Part shown: positions 34,272 to 41,752 of the stretch, in pieces
Position numbering within the stretch: the first letter of the stretch is position 1
Layout of the letters: every line of letters begins with the position of its first letter
Assembly (NCBI RefSeq): GCF_033283405.1
Contig: NZ_JAWMQR010000006.1
Location: forward strand, 1-64,000
DNA: 64,000 nt
Direction of reading: 5' to 3'
Source: Halioxenophilus sp033283405
GTDB taxonomy: Bacteria > Pseudomonadota > Gammaproteobacteria > Pseudomonadales > Cellvibrionaceae
Made by a program: the position numbers and the translations under genes
The notes under the pieces: model-generated
Database searches by the model: none
Told to the model about the DNA's origin: nothing
Seen by the model: the letters and a program-made list of their open reading frames with translations, nothing else

Positions 34272-35826
34272 GGTGCTCGCCCGTTCGGAATTCGCGAATG
34301 GTGGAGAAGGTGGCATCGGTGTATTCGTGGCAGCTGCCACTGCAATCTTTCAGGTCGCCAGCGGTGTAGAGAATCAGCGGTGTATCCACCTTTTTGTGGG
34401 CACTTGGCGCGAAGTCGTTGGCGTGGCAGCCGGCACAGTCGGGCGCGTAGGCGGGGAAGCGCCAGGGAATGGTTTCGGCGTTGCTGGTGTGGCAGGCCGT
34501 GCAGCTTAGGCTGGCCCGGTGGTCGCCCGGATAGTTAGCCGTGCTGTGGACAAAAATATCGGGCAGCCAAGCGGTCTTGGTGTGGCAGAGGTTGCACTCC
34601 TGGTTCGTTTGGAAGTGGCCCGCGTCCTTGCCGGTGGCCGTGGAACCATTGTGGCAGCTGGAGCAGTCGCCGGTGATGCTGTCGTGGTCGAAGTTGGCCG
34701 GCACCCAGGCGACGGTGGAGTGGCAGAGGTCGCACTCGGCGCTGGTGGTGATGTGATCCGGGCTCTTGCCGGTGGCATTGACGCCATTGTGGCAGCTGGA
34801 ACAGGCCGCAGTGATGCCACTGTGGTCGAAGCTGGCCGGTACCCAGGCGACGGTAGAGTGGCAGGTATCGCACTCGGCGGTGGTGGTGATGTGATCCGGG
34901 GTTTTGCCGGTGGCGGTGGTGCCGTTGTGGCAGCTGGAGCAGGCCTCGGTGATGCCGCTGTGGTCGAAGCCGGCGGGCACCCAGGCGACGGTGGCGTGGC
35001 AGAGGTCACACTCGGCGGTGGTGGTGACGTGATCCGGGGTTTTACCGGTGGCGTTAACACCGTTGTGACAGCTGGAGCAGGGCTCGGTGACGTTGCTGTG
35101 GTCGAAGCTGGCCGGTTCCCAGGCGACGGTGGCGTGGCAGAGGTCGCACTCGGCCGTGGTGGTGATATGGCCAGGGTCCTTGCCGGTGGCGGTGGTGCCG
35201 TTGTGACAGCTGCTGCAGCTGCCGATGACCACGCTGTGGTCGACATCGGCCGGCTGCCAACCAAACACGCGATGGCAGTACTCGCAGTCGTTGCTGGAGA
35301 GAATATGGTCGGGGTTTTTGCCGGTGGCGGTGGTGCCGTCGTGGCAGCTGATGCAACCGTCGACAATACCGCTATGGTTGAAGCGGGCCAGGTTCCAGCT
35401 GAGTGGCACGTGGCAATTGTCGCAGCTCTCATTGGTGACTATGTGGTCGGGGTTTTTGCCATCGGCGACCACCCCGTTGTGGCAGCTTTCACAGCTGCCC
35501 ACCACCTGACTGTGGTCAAGCAGAGGGATGTCCTGCCACTCGCTCTCCCGATGGCAGGCGTCACAGGCGTCGGTAGTGGCGATGTGGGTAACCGGCTTGG
35601 GGGTGGCATTGATCAGGCCATTCAGGTTATGACACAACGCGCACTCGGTGGGGGTGCCTTTGAATTGGCCGTTTTTATGGCAATCCTCACAGGCGACAAA
35701 CTGGTGGCTGCTGTCCAGGTCGAAGCCAAAACCGCTGTGGTCGAAGGTCTGCGTTTGGGCCGCCACCGAGGTGGCCCCCGCCAATGTGGCAATGACCAGA
35801 ACCAGTAAGCCTAAGATCCGTTGCAT
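34246..35826 (-). CDS. Repetitive periplasmic multiheme cytochrome c (19 CXXCH + 1 CX3CH)
   Basis: A 526-residue exported protein (signal peptide, cleavage near VAA|QT). I count 19 CXXCH motifs and one CxxxCH (CSGSCH near the C-terminus). The middle is built of 46-residue repeats with the pattern CSSCHNG-TATGK-PDHITT-ECDLCH-VAW-P-FDHS, each carrying two hemes and two further histidines suited to bis-His ligation. The DNA repeats with an exact 138-bp period over about seven units. It lacks a lipobox, so it is expected in the periplasm or inside the partner barrel. It lies between the 21-heme cytochrome gene (9 bp) and the barrel gene (overlap). Confidence 0.9.
   Translation of the reverse strand: MQRILGLLVLVIATLAGATSVAAQTQTFDHSGFGFDLDSSHQFVACEDCHKNGQFKGTPTECALCHNLNGLINATPKPVTHIATTDACDACHRESEWQDIPLLDHSQVVGSCESCHNGVVADGKNPDHIVTNESCDNCHVPLSWNLARFNHSGIVDGCISCHDGTTATGKNPDHILSSNDCEYCHRVFGWQPADVDHSVVIGSCSSCHNGTTATGKDPGHITTTAECDLCHATVAWEPASFDHSNVTEPCSSCHNGVNATGKTPDHVTTTAECDLCHATVAWVPAGFDHSGITEACSSCHNGTTATGKTPDHITTTAECDTCHSTVAWVPASFDHSGITAACSSCHNGVNATGKSPDHITTSAECDLCHSTVAWVPANFDHDSITGDCSSCHNGSTATGKDAGHFQTNQECNLCHTKTAWLPDIFVHSTANYPGDHRASLSCTACHTSNAETIPWRFPAYAPDCAGCHANDFAPSAHKKVDTPLILYTAGDLKDCSGSCHEYTDATFSTIREFRTGEHRVQDASFN
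34600..35590 (-). repeat. 138-bp tandem repeats inside the multiheme cytochrome gene
   Basis: Anchoring on GTGGCAGCT (plus strand), copies start at 34651, 34789, 34927, 35065, 35203, 35341 and 35479, each exactly 138 bp apart. Inner copies are nearly identical and outer ones more diverged, the usual gradient for repeats that expand from the centre. Each unit encodes 46 residues and two heme sites. Confidence 0.92.
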
Positions 35827-35835
35827 GGGCTCTCC

Positions 35836-37398
35836 CTACTCGAAGTGCAGTTCGAAAAAGTTGCTGGTGTTGTGGCAGCGGTCGCAGTGGTCGCCAAACT
35901 CGCCGTTATGAATATCGCGTTGCCGGTGGCAATCGGCACACACGCCACTGGTTTGTGCCGGGTCGCTGTCGGGCTGGTGGCAGGCGTTGCAGGTTAGGCC
36001 GCTGTGCTTGCCGGTCAGGCTGAAGTCGGTCTGCTGGCCGTGATCAAACTGCCAAAGGCCCCAGTTGTTGGGGGTGTGACACTGGCTGCAGTCGTTGCCC
36101 AACCCGCCCTGATGTGGGTCCTGGTGGCTGTGGCAGGCGTTGCAGCTGCTGTCGTTAAGGTTGAACTGGTTGCCCACGTGGCAGCTCTGGCAGGAGACCA
36201 GCCGGTGCATACCGAGCAACGGAAACTGGCTGAGGTCGTGGTCGAAGCGGTTGGTGCTGGCCCAGCTGTCGGTGTTGTGGCAGGTGCCACAGAGCGCCAT
36301 ATCGGCCGAGTGGTGGACATCATCCGCCTGGTGGCAACCGGCGCAGTCGCGCGGCAGTGATTCGCTCAATGGCCCCCGGTGGCATTGGTTGCAGGTGAGT
36401 GCTTCATGGCGGCCGGTGAGCGGGAAGTGGGCGGCCAGGTTGTGATCGAACACCACACCCGACCAGTTCGCCACGCGGTGGCACTGTTGGCACTGCTGGC
36501 CAAACTGCCCCTGGTGAATATCATCGGTTTTATGGCAGCTGAAGCAGTCGGTAGGGGTCTCTTTTTGCGGGATTGCGCCGGTGTGGCAGGCGCCACAGCT
36601 GAGGCTCTGGTGGCCGCCGCGCAGCGGGAAGTCGGTGTCGTCGTGGTTGAACTGCAGCTGGTCCCAGCCCTGCTCGTTGTGGCAGCTGGCGCAGTCGCTG
36701 CCGTTGCTGCCCAGGTGGATGTCGTTGCTGCGGTGGCAGTCGACGCACTGTTGGCTGGCAAACTGGTACTGCTGGCCAAGGTGGCAGGCGTTGCAGGGCA
36801 CCTCCTGGTGCTGGCCGTGCAGGGGGAAGTCGGTCTGGCTGTGGTCGAAGCTGAGCAGCTGCTGCCAGTGGTTAGTCTGGTGGCAGGCGTTGCAGTCGTC
36901 GGCCAGTTCCTGCGGGTGGGGGCTCTGCTCCTGGTGGCAACCGCGACACTGGCTGTCGGTCTCCCGCCAGGGCTGGTCGTCATTGTGGCACTGGTTGCAG
37001 GTAAGTAGCTGGTGCTGGCCTGTGAGCGGAAAGCGGGTGAACTGGTGGTTAAAGTTGTCGCGCATCATGCCGACTATGTCGGCCTCCCGCCCCTCGTGGT
37101 CGGTGTGACAGGTTTCGCAGCGGCCAGCCAGGGCGGCGGGTGACTGGCCGTGAAAACCGCTCTTGCTGGTGCGGTCGTCGGCAATATCGTCGTGACAGGC
37201 CAGGCAGCGCTCGGTGAGCGACTCCTTGGCAAAGGGGGTGTGGCAGCTTTCACAGTCGGCTTCGATATCGGCGTGGCCGGCAATCAGTGGCCCGGGCATC
37301 AGTATCTGTTGTTTGAGGGTAAGCTCCTCGGCGCCGGCCAGAACGCTCCAGCCAAGCAGCGCCGCCATAAAGCTGAATAAGAGTGTAAGCCGGCGCAT
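35836..37398 (-). CDS. Periplasmic 21-heme cytochrome c
   Basis: A 520-residue exported protein (signal peptide, LLGWSVLAGA|EE). I count 21 CXXCH motifs. The first three (CESCH, CLACH, CETCH) lie in a cytochrome c3/c7-like N-terminal region (AGHADIEADCESCHTPF...CETCHTDHEG), and the rest form looser repeats with the pattern FDH--TDFPL-G-H--L-CNACH followed by DCxxCH. The FDH and GxH histidines would be distal heme ligands. ATG 37398 is preferred to TTG 37416. It starts 1 bp after the stop of the cytochrome b-like gene. Confidence 0.92.
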   Translation of the reverse strand: MRRLTLLFSFMAALLGWSVLAGAEELTLKQQILMPGPLIAGHADIEADCESCHTPFAKESLTERCLACHDDIADDRTSKSGFHGQSPAALAGRCETCHTDHEGREADIVGMMRDNFNHQFTRFPLTGQHQLLTCNQCHNDDQPWRETDSQCRGCHQEQSPHPQELADDCNACHQTNHWQQLLSFDHSQTDFPLHGQHQEVPCNACHLGQQYQFASQQCVDCHRSNDIHLGSNGSDCASCHNEQGWDQLQFNHDDTDFPLRGGHQSLSCGACHTGAIPQKETPTDCFSCHKTDDIHQGQFGQQCQQCHRVANWSGVVFDHNLAAHFPLTGRHEALTCNQCHRGPLSESLPRDCAGCHQADDVHHSADMALCGTCHNTDSWASTNRFDHDLSQFPLLGMHRLVSCQSCHVGNQFNLNDSSCNACHSHQDPHQGGLGNDCSQCHTPNNWGLWQFDHGQQTDFSLTGKHSGLTCNACHQPDSDPAQTSGVCADCHRQRDIHNGEFGDHCDRCHNTSNFFELHFE

Positions 37399-37399
37399 C

Positions 37400-38266
37400 T
37401 TAATAGGCGTGCACAATATAGACGTGGATGGCGGCGGTGAGCAGCATCAACACAAAGATGGGAATATGCACCACGTGCCACAGCGAGAAGAGTCGCTCGA
37501 ACAGGCGCAGCCCGGGCAGCTTGCGCAAAATGGCCAGCAGCGCCTGCTGGTCGGCGATCAGGCGTGACTGCAGCTGGCCCACAGCGCTATCGAGCGAGTG
37601 GCTGGCGAGCAGAGTTTGCAATTGGCGGTAGAGCTGGTTGGCGGACCGTTTTTGGCGCCAGTAGGAGAGGCTCGACTGTTGGCCGGCCATCAGCAATTGC
37701 TGAATGTTGTTGACCACCGCTTCGTATTGGCTCTGTTGGGCGGGCGTCTCGGCCAGGCCGGTGAGCTCCTGGCGCAGCAGCTGCAGGTCGTTCTGGGCTT
37801 CGCGCAGGCGAATGCGCTCGCCATACAGACCAAAGTGAATGCGGGTATAGATGAAGCGGCCAATCACGCCGCTGCCGGCCACCAGCAGCATACAGACCAG
37901 CGCCAGGGTGCTGTTGAGCGAGCCGAGGTGGTAATTGCTGTGAAACAGAATGCAGAGCGGGCCGACGATGCCGAGTGTCATGTGCAGCTGAAACCACAGT
38001 TTCAGGGGCAGCAGCCGAGCCAGCAGGCGCCAGCGTTTGCGCAGACTGTAGGTCAGCAGCAGCAACATGGCACTGCCGCCGCCAATGCCCAGCCAGTAAC
38101 CGGTACCACTGGCGGCACTGAGGTAACCCTCATCGCGCTGCAGCCAGCCAAGGCCAATAGCCACTGTGGCCAGAATGAGCCAAAAGCTGGTGAAAAAGGT
38201 GCCAGAGTGGTTGCGCCAGCGGCTGGTTATTTTATCGGTATCGCTGGTGGAGACGAACGTCGACAT
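37400..38266 (-). CDS. Inner-membrane b-type cytochrome-like protein
   Basis: A 288-residue membrane protein: hydrophobic segments at about 25-45, 57-75, 90-110, 120-140 and 260-283, with a soluble helical (coiled-coil-like) insert at about 150-245. Histidines lie in pairs in or next to the helices (FQLHMTLGIVGPLCILFHSNYH; FSLWHVVHIP; AAIHVYIVHAY), suitable for bis-His heme b. First gene of the operon, so it is a plausible quinol- or flavoprotein-linked electron entry point to the downstream cytochromes. No exact family name can be given from the sequence. Confidence 0.72.
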   Translation of the reverse strand: MSTFVSTSDTDKITSRWRNHSGTFFTSFWLILATVAIGLGWLQRDEGYLSAASGTGYWLGIGGGSAMLLLLTYSLRKRWRLLARLLPLKLWFQLHMTLGIVGPLCILFHSNYHLGSLNSTLALVCMLLVAGSGVIGRFIYTRIHFGLYGERIRLREAQNDLQLLRQELTGLAETPAQQSQYEAVVNNIQQLLMAGQQSSLSYWRQKRSANQLYRQLQTLLASHSLDSAVGQLQSRLIADQQALLAILRKLPGLRLFERLFSLWHVVHIPIFVLMLLTAAIHVYIVHAY

Positions 38267-38310
38267 GGTTAGATCTGCGCCTAATAAACCCCAGAAACCT
38301 AGTCACACTA

Positions 38311-38329
38311 CCTTAAGAAAACCTTAAGG
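38311..38329. promoter_or_regulatory. Direct/inverted repeat in the divergent promoter of the electron-transfer module
   Basis: CCTTAAG (38311-38317) and CCTTAAGG (38322-38329), each itself near-palindromic, lie 45 bp upstream of the cytochrome b-like gene and about 145 bp before the oxidoreductase start. They could be an operator shared by the two divergent operons. No cognate regulator is known. Confidence 0.35.
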
Positions 38330-38473
38330 TTGGTGTGGTTTTTCACAGAGTTGTGATCCATATCTAAACCTCTGCAAATCCTTTTTAGCTGCCCAGGCCG
38401 GCTCATGTAGAGGCCGCTAGAATTGGTGGTTGACCTACTGTTTTGGGCTGTTGAACAGCCAAGGGTACCTCTG

Positions 38474-39772
38474 TTGAATAGTTATATTGTGATGCTGGCC
38501 GCGGTATTACTGCTGGTGATGGGGGCTATGGTCTGGCGCCAATGGCACGGCAACCGGCGGGCGCTGGCACGTATGGCCGAAGCCGAACAATCCGGCCTGT
38601 TGGAGCCGGCCAGCCTGCACCCGCTGATTGACCCCAACCGCTGTTTGGGCTGTGGCTCCTGCGTCAGTGCCTGCCCGGAGGGGCACGTTTTGGGGTTGAT
38701 CAACCGGCGGGCGCAACTGGTCACCCCCTCGGCCTGTATCGGCCACGGCGCCTGCCAGAAGGCCTGCCCCACTGAGGCCATCACCCTGGTGTTTGGCACA
38801 GCCAGTCGCGGCGTCGAGATCCCCGCCGTCAGTTCCGATTTTGAATCTTCCGTGCCGGGGCTCTTTATCGCCGGCGAGTTGGGAGGCATGGGCCTGATCC
38901 GCAATGCCATCAGCCAGGGGCAACAGGCGGCCACGGCCGCTGCCGCCATGGCGCGCAAGCGGCAGGGCGGTGATTTTGATCTGATCATCGTCGGAGCCGG
39001 CCCGGCCGGGCTCAGTGCCGCCCTGGCTGCCAAGCAGAAGAAACTGCGTTACCTGGTGCTGGAACAGGACAGCATCGGTGGCACCATCGCTCACTACCCG
39101 CGCGGCAAGGTGGTGATGACGGCACCGGCGACTCTGCCGGGCGTAGGCAAATTCCAGTTTAAAGAGGCCAGCAAAGAGGCGCTGATGGCCTATTGGCAGC
39201 AGGTCGCCCAGGAGCAGCAACTGGCGGTCAAAACCGAGCAGCGGGTGGCCAATATCGAACACGATGCCGAGGGCTTTACCATCCACACCGAGCGCCAGCA
39301 ATTTCGGGCGCGCACCGTGTTGCTGGCCATGGGCCGGCGGGGCACGCCGCGTAAGTTGGGAGTCGCCGGAGAGGAGCTGGGCAAGGTGATCTATCGTCTG
39401 CAGGAGCCGGAACAGTACCGGGGCCGGCGGGTGCTGGTGGTGGGTGGTGGCGACTCCGCCCTGGAGGCGGCCCTGGCCATCGCCGAGCAGCCGGGCAGTC
39501 GCGTTACCCTCAGTTACCGGGGCGACGCCTTCGGCCGCGCCAAACAGAAGAACCGGGAGCGTGTGGCCGAATTTGCCGCCGACGGCCGGCTGCAGCTGCT
39601 GTTGTCCTCTGAAGTCCAAAACATCACCGCCGATAGTGTTGAATTGAGCACTGTGGCCGGGCGGCAGCGCCTGGGCAACGACGACATTATCGTCTGTGCC
39701 GGTGGTATTTTGCCCACCCCCTTCCTGAAGAAGATTGGCATCCATGTGCAAGAAAAGTTTGGTACGGCGTAA
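38474..39772 (+). CDS. Membrane-anchored 4Fe-4S / FAD NAD(P)H oxidoreductase
   Basis: About 432 residues in three parts: an N-terminal transmembrane helix (about 5-22); a two-cluster ferredoxin domain (CLGCGSCVSACPEG, CIGHGACQKACPTEA); and a thioredoxin-reductase-like module with FAD motif GAGPAGLSAAL and NAD(P) motif GGGDSALEAAL. It also has an intervening GLFIAGELGGMG segment seen in related Fe-S flavoproteins. The redox-active CxxC of thioredoxin reductase is absent, so electrons probably leave via the Fe-S clusters. TTG 38474 is preferred (AAGGG eight bases upstream, next to the TM helix), but TTG 38423 or GTG 38426 cannot be excluded. Confidence 0.85.
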   Translation: MNSYIVMLAAVLLLVMGAMVWRQWHGNRRALARMAEAEQSGLLEPASLHPLIDPNRCLGCGSCVSACPEGHVLGLINRRAQLVTPSACIGHGACQKACPTEAITLVFGTASRGVEIPAVSSDFESSVPGLFIAGELGGMGLIRNAISQGQQAATAAAAMARKRQGGDFDLIIVGAGPAGLSAALAAKQKKLRYLVLEQDSIGGTIAHYPRGKVVMTAPATLPGVGKFQFKEASKEALMAYWQQVAQEQQLAVKTEQRVANIEHDAEGFTIHTERQQFRARTVLLAMGRRGTPRKLGVAGEELGKVIYRLQEPEQYRGRRVLVVGGGDSALEAALAIAEQPGSRVTLSYRGDAFGRAKQKNRERVAEFAADGRLQLLLSSEVQNITADSVELSTVAGRQRLGNDDIIVCAGGILPTPFLKKIGIHVQEKFGTA

Positions 39773-41693
39773 CGCGCCCCTGGCGCTTCTCTGCCTGCTG
39801 CTCAGTGGGCCGCCGGTGCTGGCGGCAGAGGCGGTGGAGCTATCCGGGGTGGATCTGTCCCGTGCCGCCAAGGCGGTGCGTTTGGAGGATTACAACACCG
39901 CCTTTCGCCTCTACCGGGTGGCGGCTGAGGCTGGCAGCAGTGAGGCCCAGTATCAACTGGCCAGTCTCTACCGTTTGGGGCGGGGAGTGGCGCGCGATGC
40001 CAAGGCTGAACGGCTCTGGCTGGAGCGGGCGGCCCAGGGCAGTCACGCCGAAGCCCAGTACAGCCTGGCGCTGCTGCTAACCGAACAACCCGCCCGGGCC
40101 CAACAGCTGCTGGAGCGCTCCGCGGCCCAGGGCTTTCTGCCCGCCCAGCGTTATCTGGCGCAGCAGCACATAATCACCGTCAGTGGCGACCAACCTCTAA
40201 GCCCACTGGCGCAGTGGTTGGCGGCGGCGCAGAAGAACCAGATTGGTCGTCTGCCCGAGCTGTTGCAGGCGGTCGATAACATCAACCAGACCGACCGCGA
40301 CCAGCAGAGTGCGCTGTTGCTGGCCCTATCCGCAGGCAGCCGCGATGCGGTGCAGTGGCTGTTGCAACAGGGTGCCAACCCCAATCAGGTCGACCGCTTT
40401 GGCAAAAATGCCGGCTTTGTCGCCATCGATGCCGATCAACCCTGGGCTTTGGCACCGTTACAACACGCAGGCCTCAAGCTTAATAGCCAACTGGCCAACG
40501 GCGACACCCTGCTGCACTACGCGGTGCGGCGCCAGCGGCCACAGTGGCTGCAGCCATTGTTGGCGACGAATATTGCCGTTAATGCCCTGAATAGTGAGCA
40601 GCAGACCGCCCTCGACCTGGCCGAGGCCGAACTGCGGGCGCCACTCGTGGCCGCCGGCGCCAAACCCGGCCCTGGCCAAGCGCGCACCAAGGGCGGTGGT
40701 GAGCAGCGCTTTGCCGAGGAGTGGACCGGAGACGCAGTGACTGTCGCCGAGCTGGCGCGCCTAGTGAGCGGTGGCAATGTCGAGTTGGTGCGCAAACAGG
40801 CCGCAGCCCACCCGGCGCTGCTCGGCCAGCGCCTGGCCGATGGCTCCAATCTGCTGGCACCGGCTATCGCCCAGGGCGATGTCAGCATGGTGTCGGCGCT
40901 GCTCGACCTGGGACTGGATCCCGAGCAGCCGGTCAGCGGTGAGCTCTCCGCCCTGCAGTGGGCAGCGCAATCGGGCAAGGTTGCCGTTGCCAAGCTGCTG
41001 CTCAGCCGGGGTGGTAACGCCTATCGCGAGACGGATCAGGGGCGCGATGCGGTGGAGCTGGCGCTGATGGCCGGGCAGACCGGGGTGGCGGAACAACTGC
41101 TGCAGGCGCTTGGTCTGCACAACAAACCCTCGGCACCGCGCCTTGGCCGCTATTTTCTGGTGGCGGCGATGGCCAATCAAACCGCTTTTATTAAGGCGAT
41201 GCCCAAGCCCAGTTCGCCGGTGGCGCGCGATGCCCAGGGGCGCAGTGCCCTCTGGTTTGCCGCCAACCACGCCAACGCCGAGATGATCCGTCTGTTGCTG
41301 AAAGCGGGCCTGATGGACGACCAGCCCGACCGCGAAGGGGTGACACCCGCAGCGGTCGCCGCCGACCGCTCCTGCCTGCCCTGCTTGACCGTAATGTCCG
41401 CAGAGGCCGACTTCAATCGACCGACCCTAGCCGGCAACACGCCGTTGCACTCGGCCGCCGCACGCAGTGACGATGCGGTGGTGGCGTGGTTGTTGGCGCG
41501 GCAGGTGGATGTGAGTGTGCGCAATCAGGCGGGGGATACGGCGTTGATATTGGCGGTAAAGGCCAACGCACTGCCAATAGTGAAGCGTCTGGTGGCGGCC
41601 GGCAGCTCGGTCAACCGCAAGAACAACATGGGCCTGTCGGCCAGAGATATAGCCAAAGACGGCGACCCGGAGATGGTCGCCGCCCTGCGTTAA
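39744..41693 (+). CDS. Exported Sel1-repeat plus ankyrin-repeat protein
   Basis: A 649-residue protein with a signal peptide (LALLCLLLSGPPVLA|AE). Residues about 45-130 are Sel1-like repeats (AEAGSSEAQYQLASLYRLGRGVARDAKAERLWLERAA split in two units), and about 150-645 are ankyrin repeats (for example GDTLLHYAVRRQRPQW, GNTPLHSAAARSDDAVVAWLL, GDTALILAVKANALPIVKRLVAAG). Both are protein-binding solenoids, so it is a likely periplasmic scaffold for the neighbouring cytochromes. It starts inside the oxidoreductase gene (29-bp overlap), which points to translational coupling. Confidence 0.85.
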   Translation: MCKKSLVRRNAPLALLCLLLSGPPVLAAEAVELSGVDLSRAAKAVRLEDYNTAFRLYRVAAEAGSSEAQYQLASLYRLGRGVARDAKAERLWLERAAQGSHAEAQYSLALLLTEQPARAQQLLERSAAQGFLPAQRYLAQQHIITVSGDQPLSPLAQWLAAAQKNQIGRLPELLQAVDNINQTDRDQQSALLLALSAGSRDAVQWLLQQGANPNQVDRFGKNAGFVAIDADQPWALAPLQHAGLKLNSQLANGDTLLHYAVRRQRPQWLQPLLATNIAVNALNSEQQTALDLAEAELRAPLVAAGAKPGPGQARTKGGGEQRFAEEWTGDAVTVAELARLVSGGNVELVRKQAAAHPALLGQRLADGSNLLAPAIAQGDVSMVSALLDLGLDPEQPVSGELSALQWAAQSGKVAVAKLLLSRGGNAYRETDQGRDAVELALMAGQTGVAEQLLQALGLHNKPSAPRLGRYFLVAAMANQTAFIKAMPKPSSPVARDAQGRSALWFAANHANAEMIRLLLKAGLMDDQPDREGVTPAAVAADRSCLPCLTVMSAEADFNRPTLAGNTPLHSAAARSDDAVVAWLLARQVDVSVRNQAGDTALILAVKANALPIVKRLVAAGSSVNRKNNMGLSARDIAKDGDPEMVAALR

Positions 41694-41719
41694 CAGCCCT
41701 TGCCGGATGGCAAGGGCTG
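41694..41719. terminator. Hairpin between convergent genes
   Basis: CAGCCCTTGCC (41694-41704) and GGCAAGGGCTG (41709-41719) form a perfect 11-bp stem with a GGAT loop directly after the Sel1/ankyrin stop. T-runs are weak on both sides (CGGCCTTTAG), so termination may be partial. Confidence 0.65.
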
Positions 41720-41752
41720 CGGCCTTTAGCGAGGTACCGCTAGCGGGTACTG

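Noticed and set aside
34600..35590. Possible CRISPR array because of regular spacing
   Set aside because: The repeat unit is continuous coding sequence with period 138 bp and no unique spacers; it encodes paired heme motifs.
34519..35808. 429-residue plus-strand frame opposite the repetitive cytochrome
   Set aside because: Gly/Ala/Val repeats mirror the 138-bp repeats on the opposite strand; the CXXCH frame is clearly the real one.
38507..39871. 454-residue minus-strand frame opposite the Fe-S/FAD oxidoreductase
   Set aside because: The plus frame has intact Fe-S, FAD and NAD motifs; the minus frame has none.
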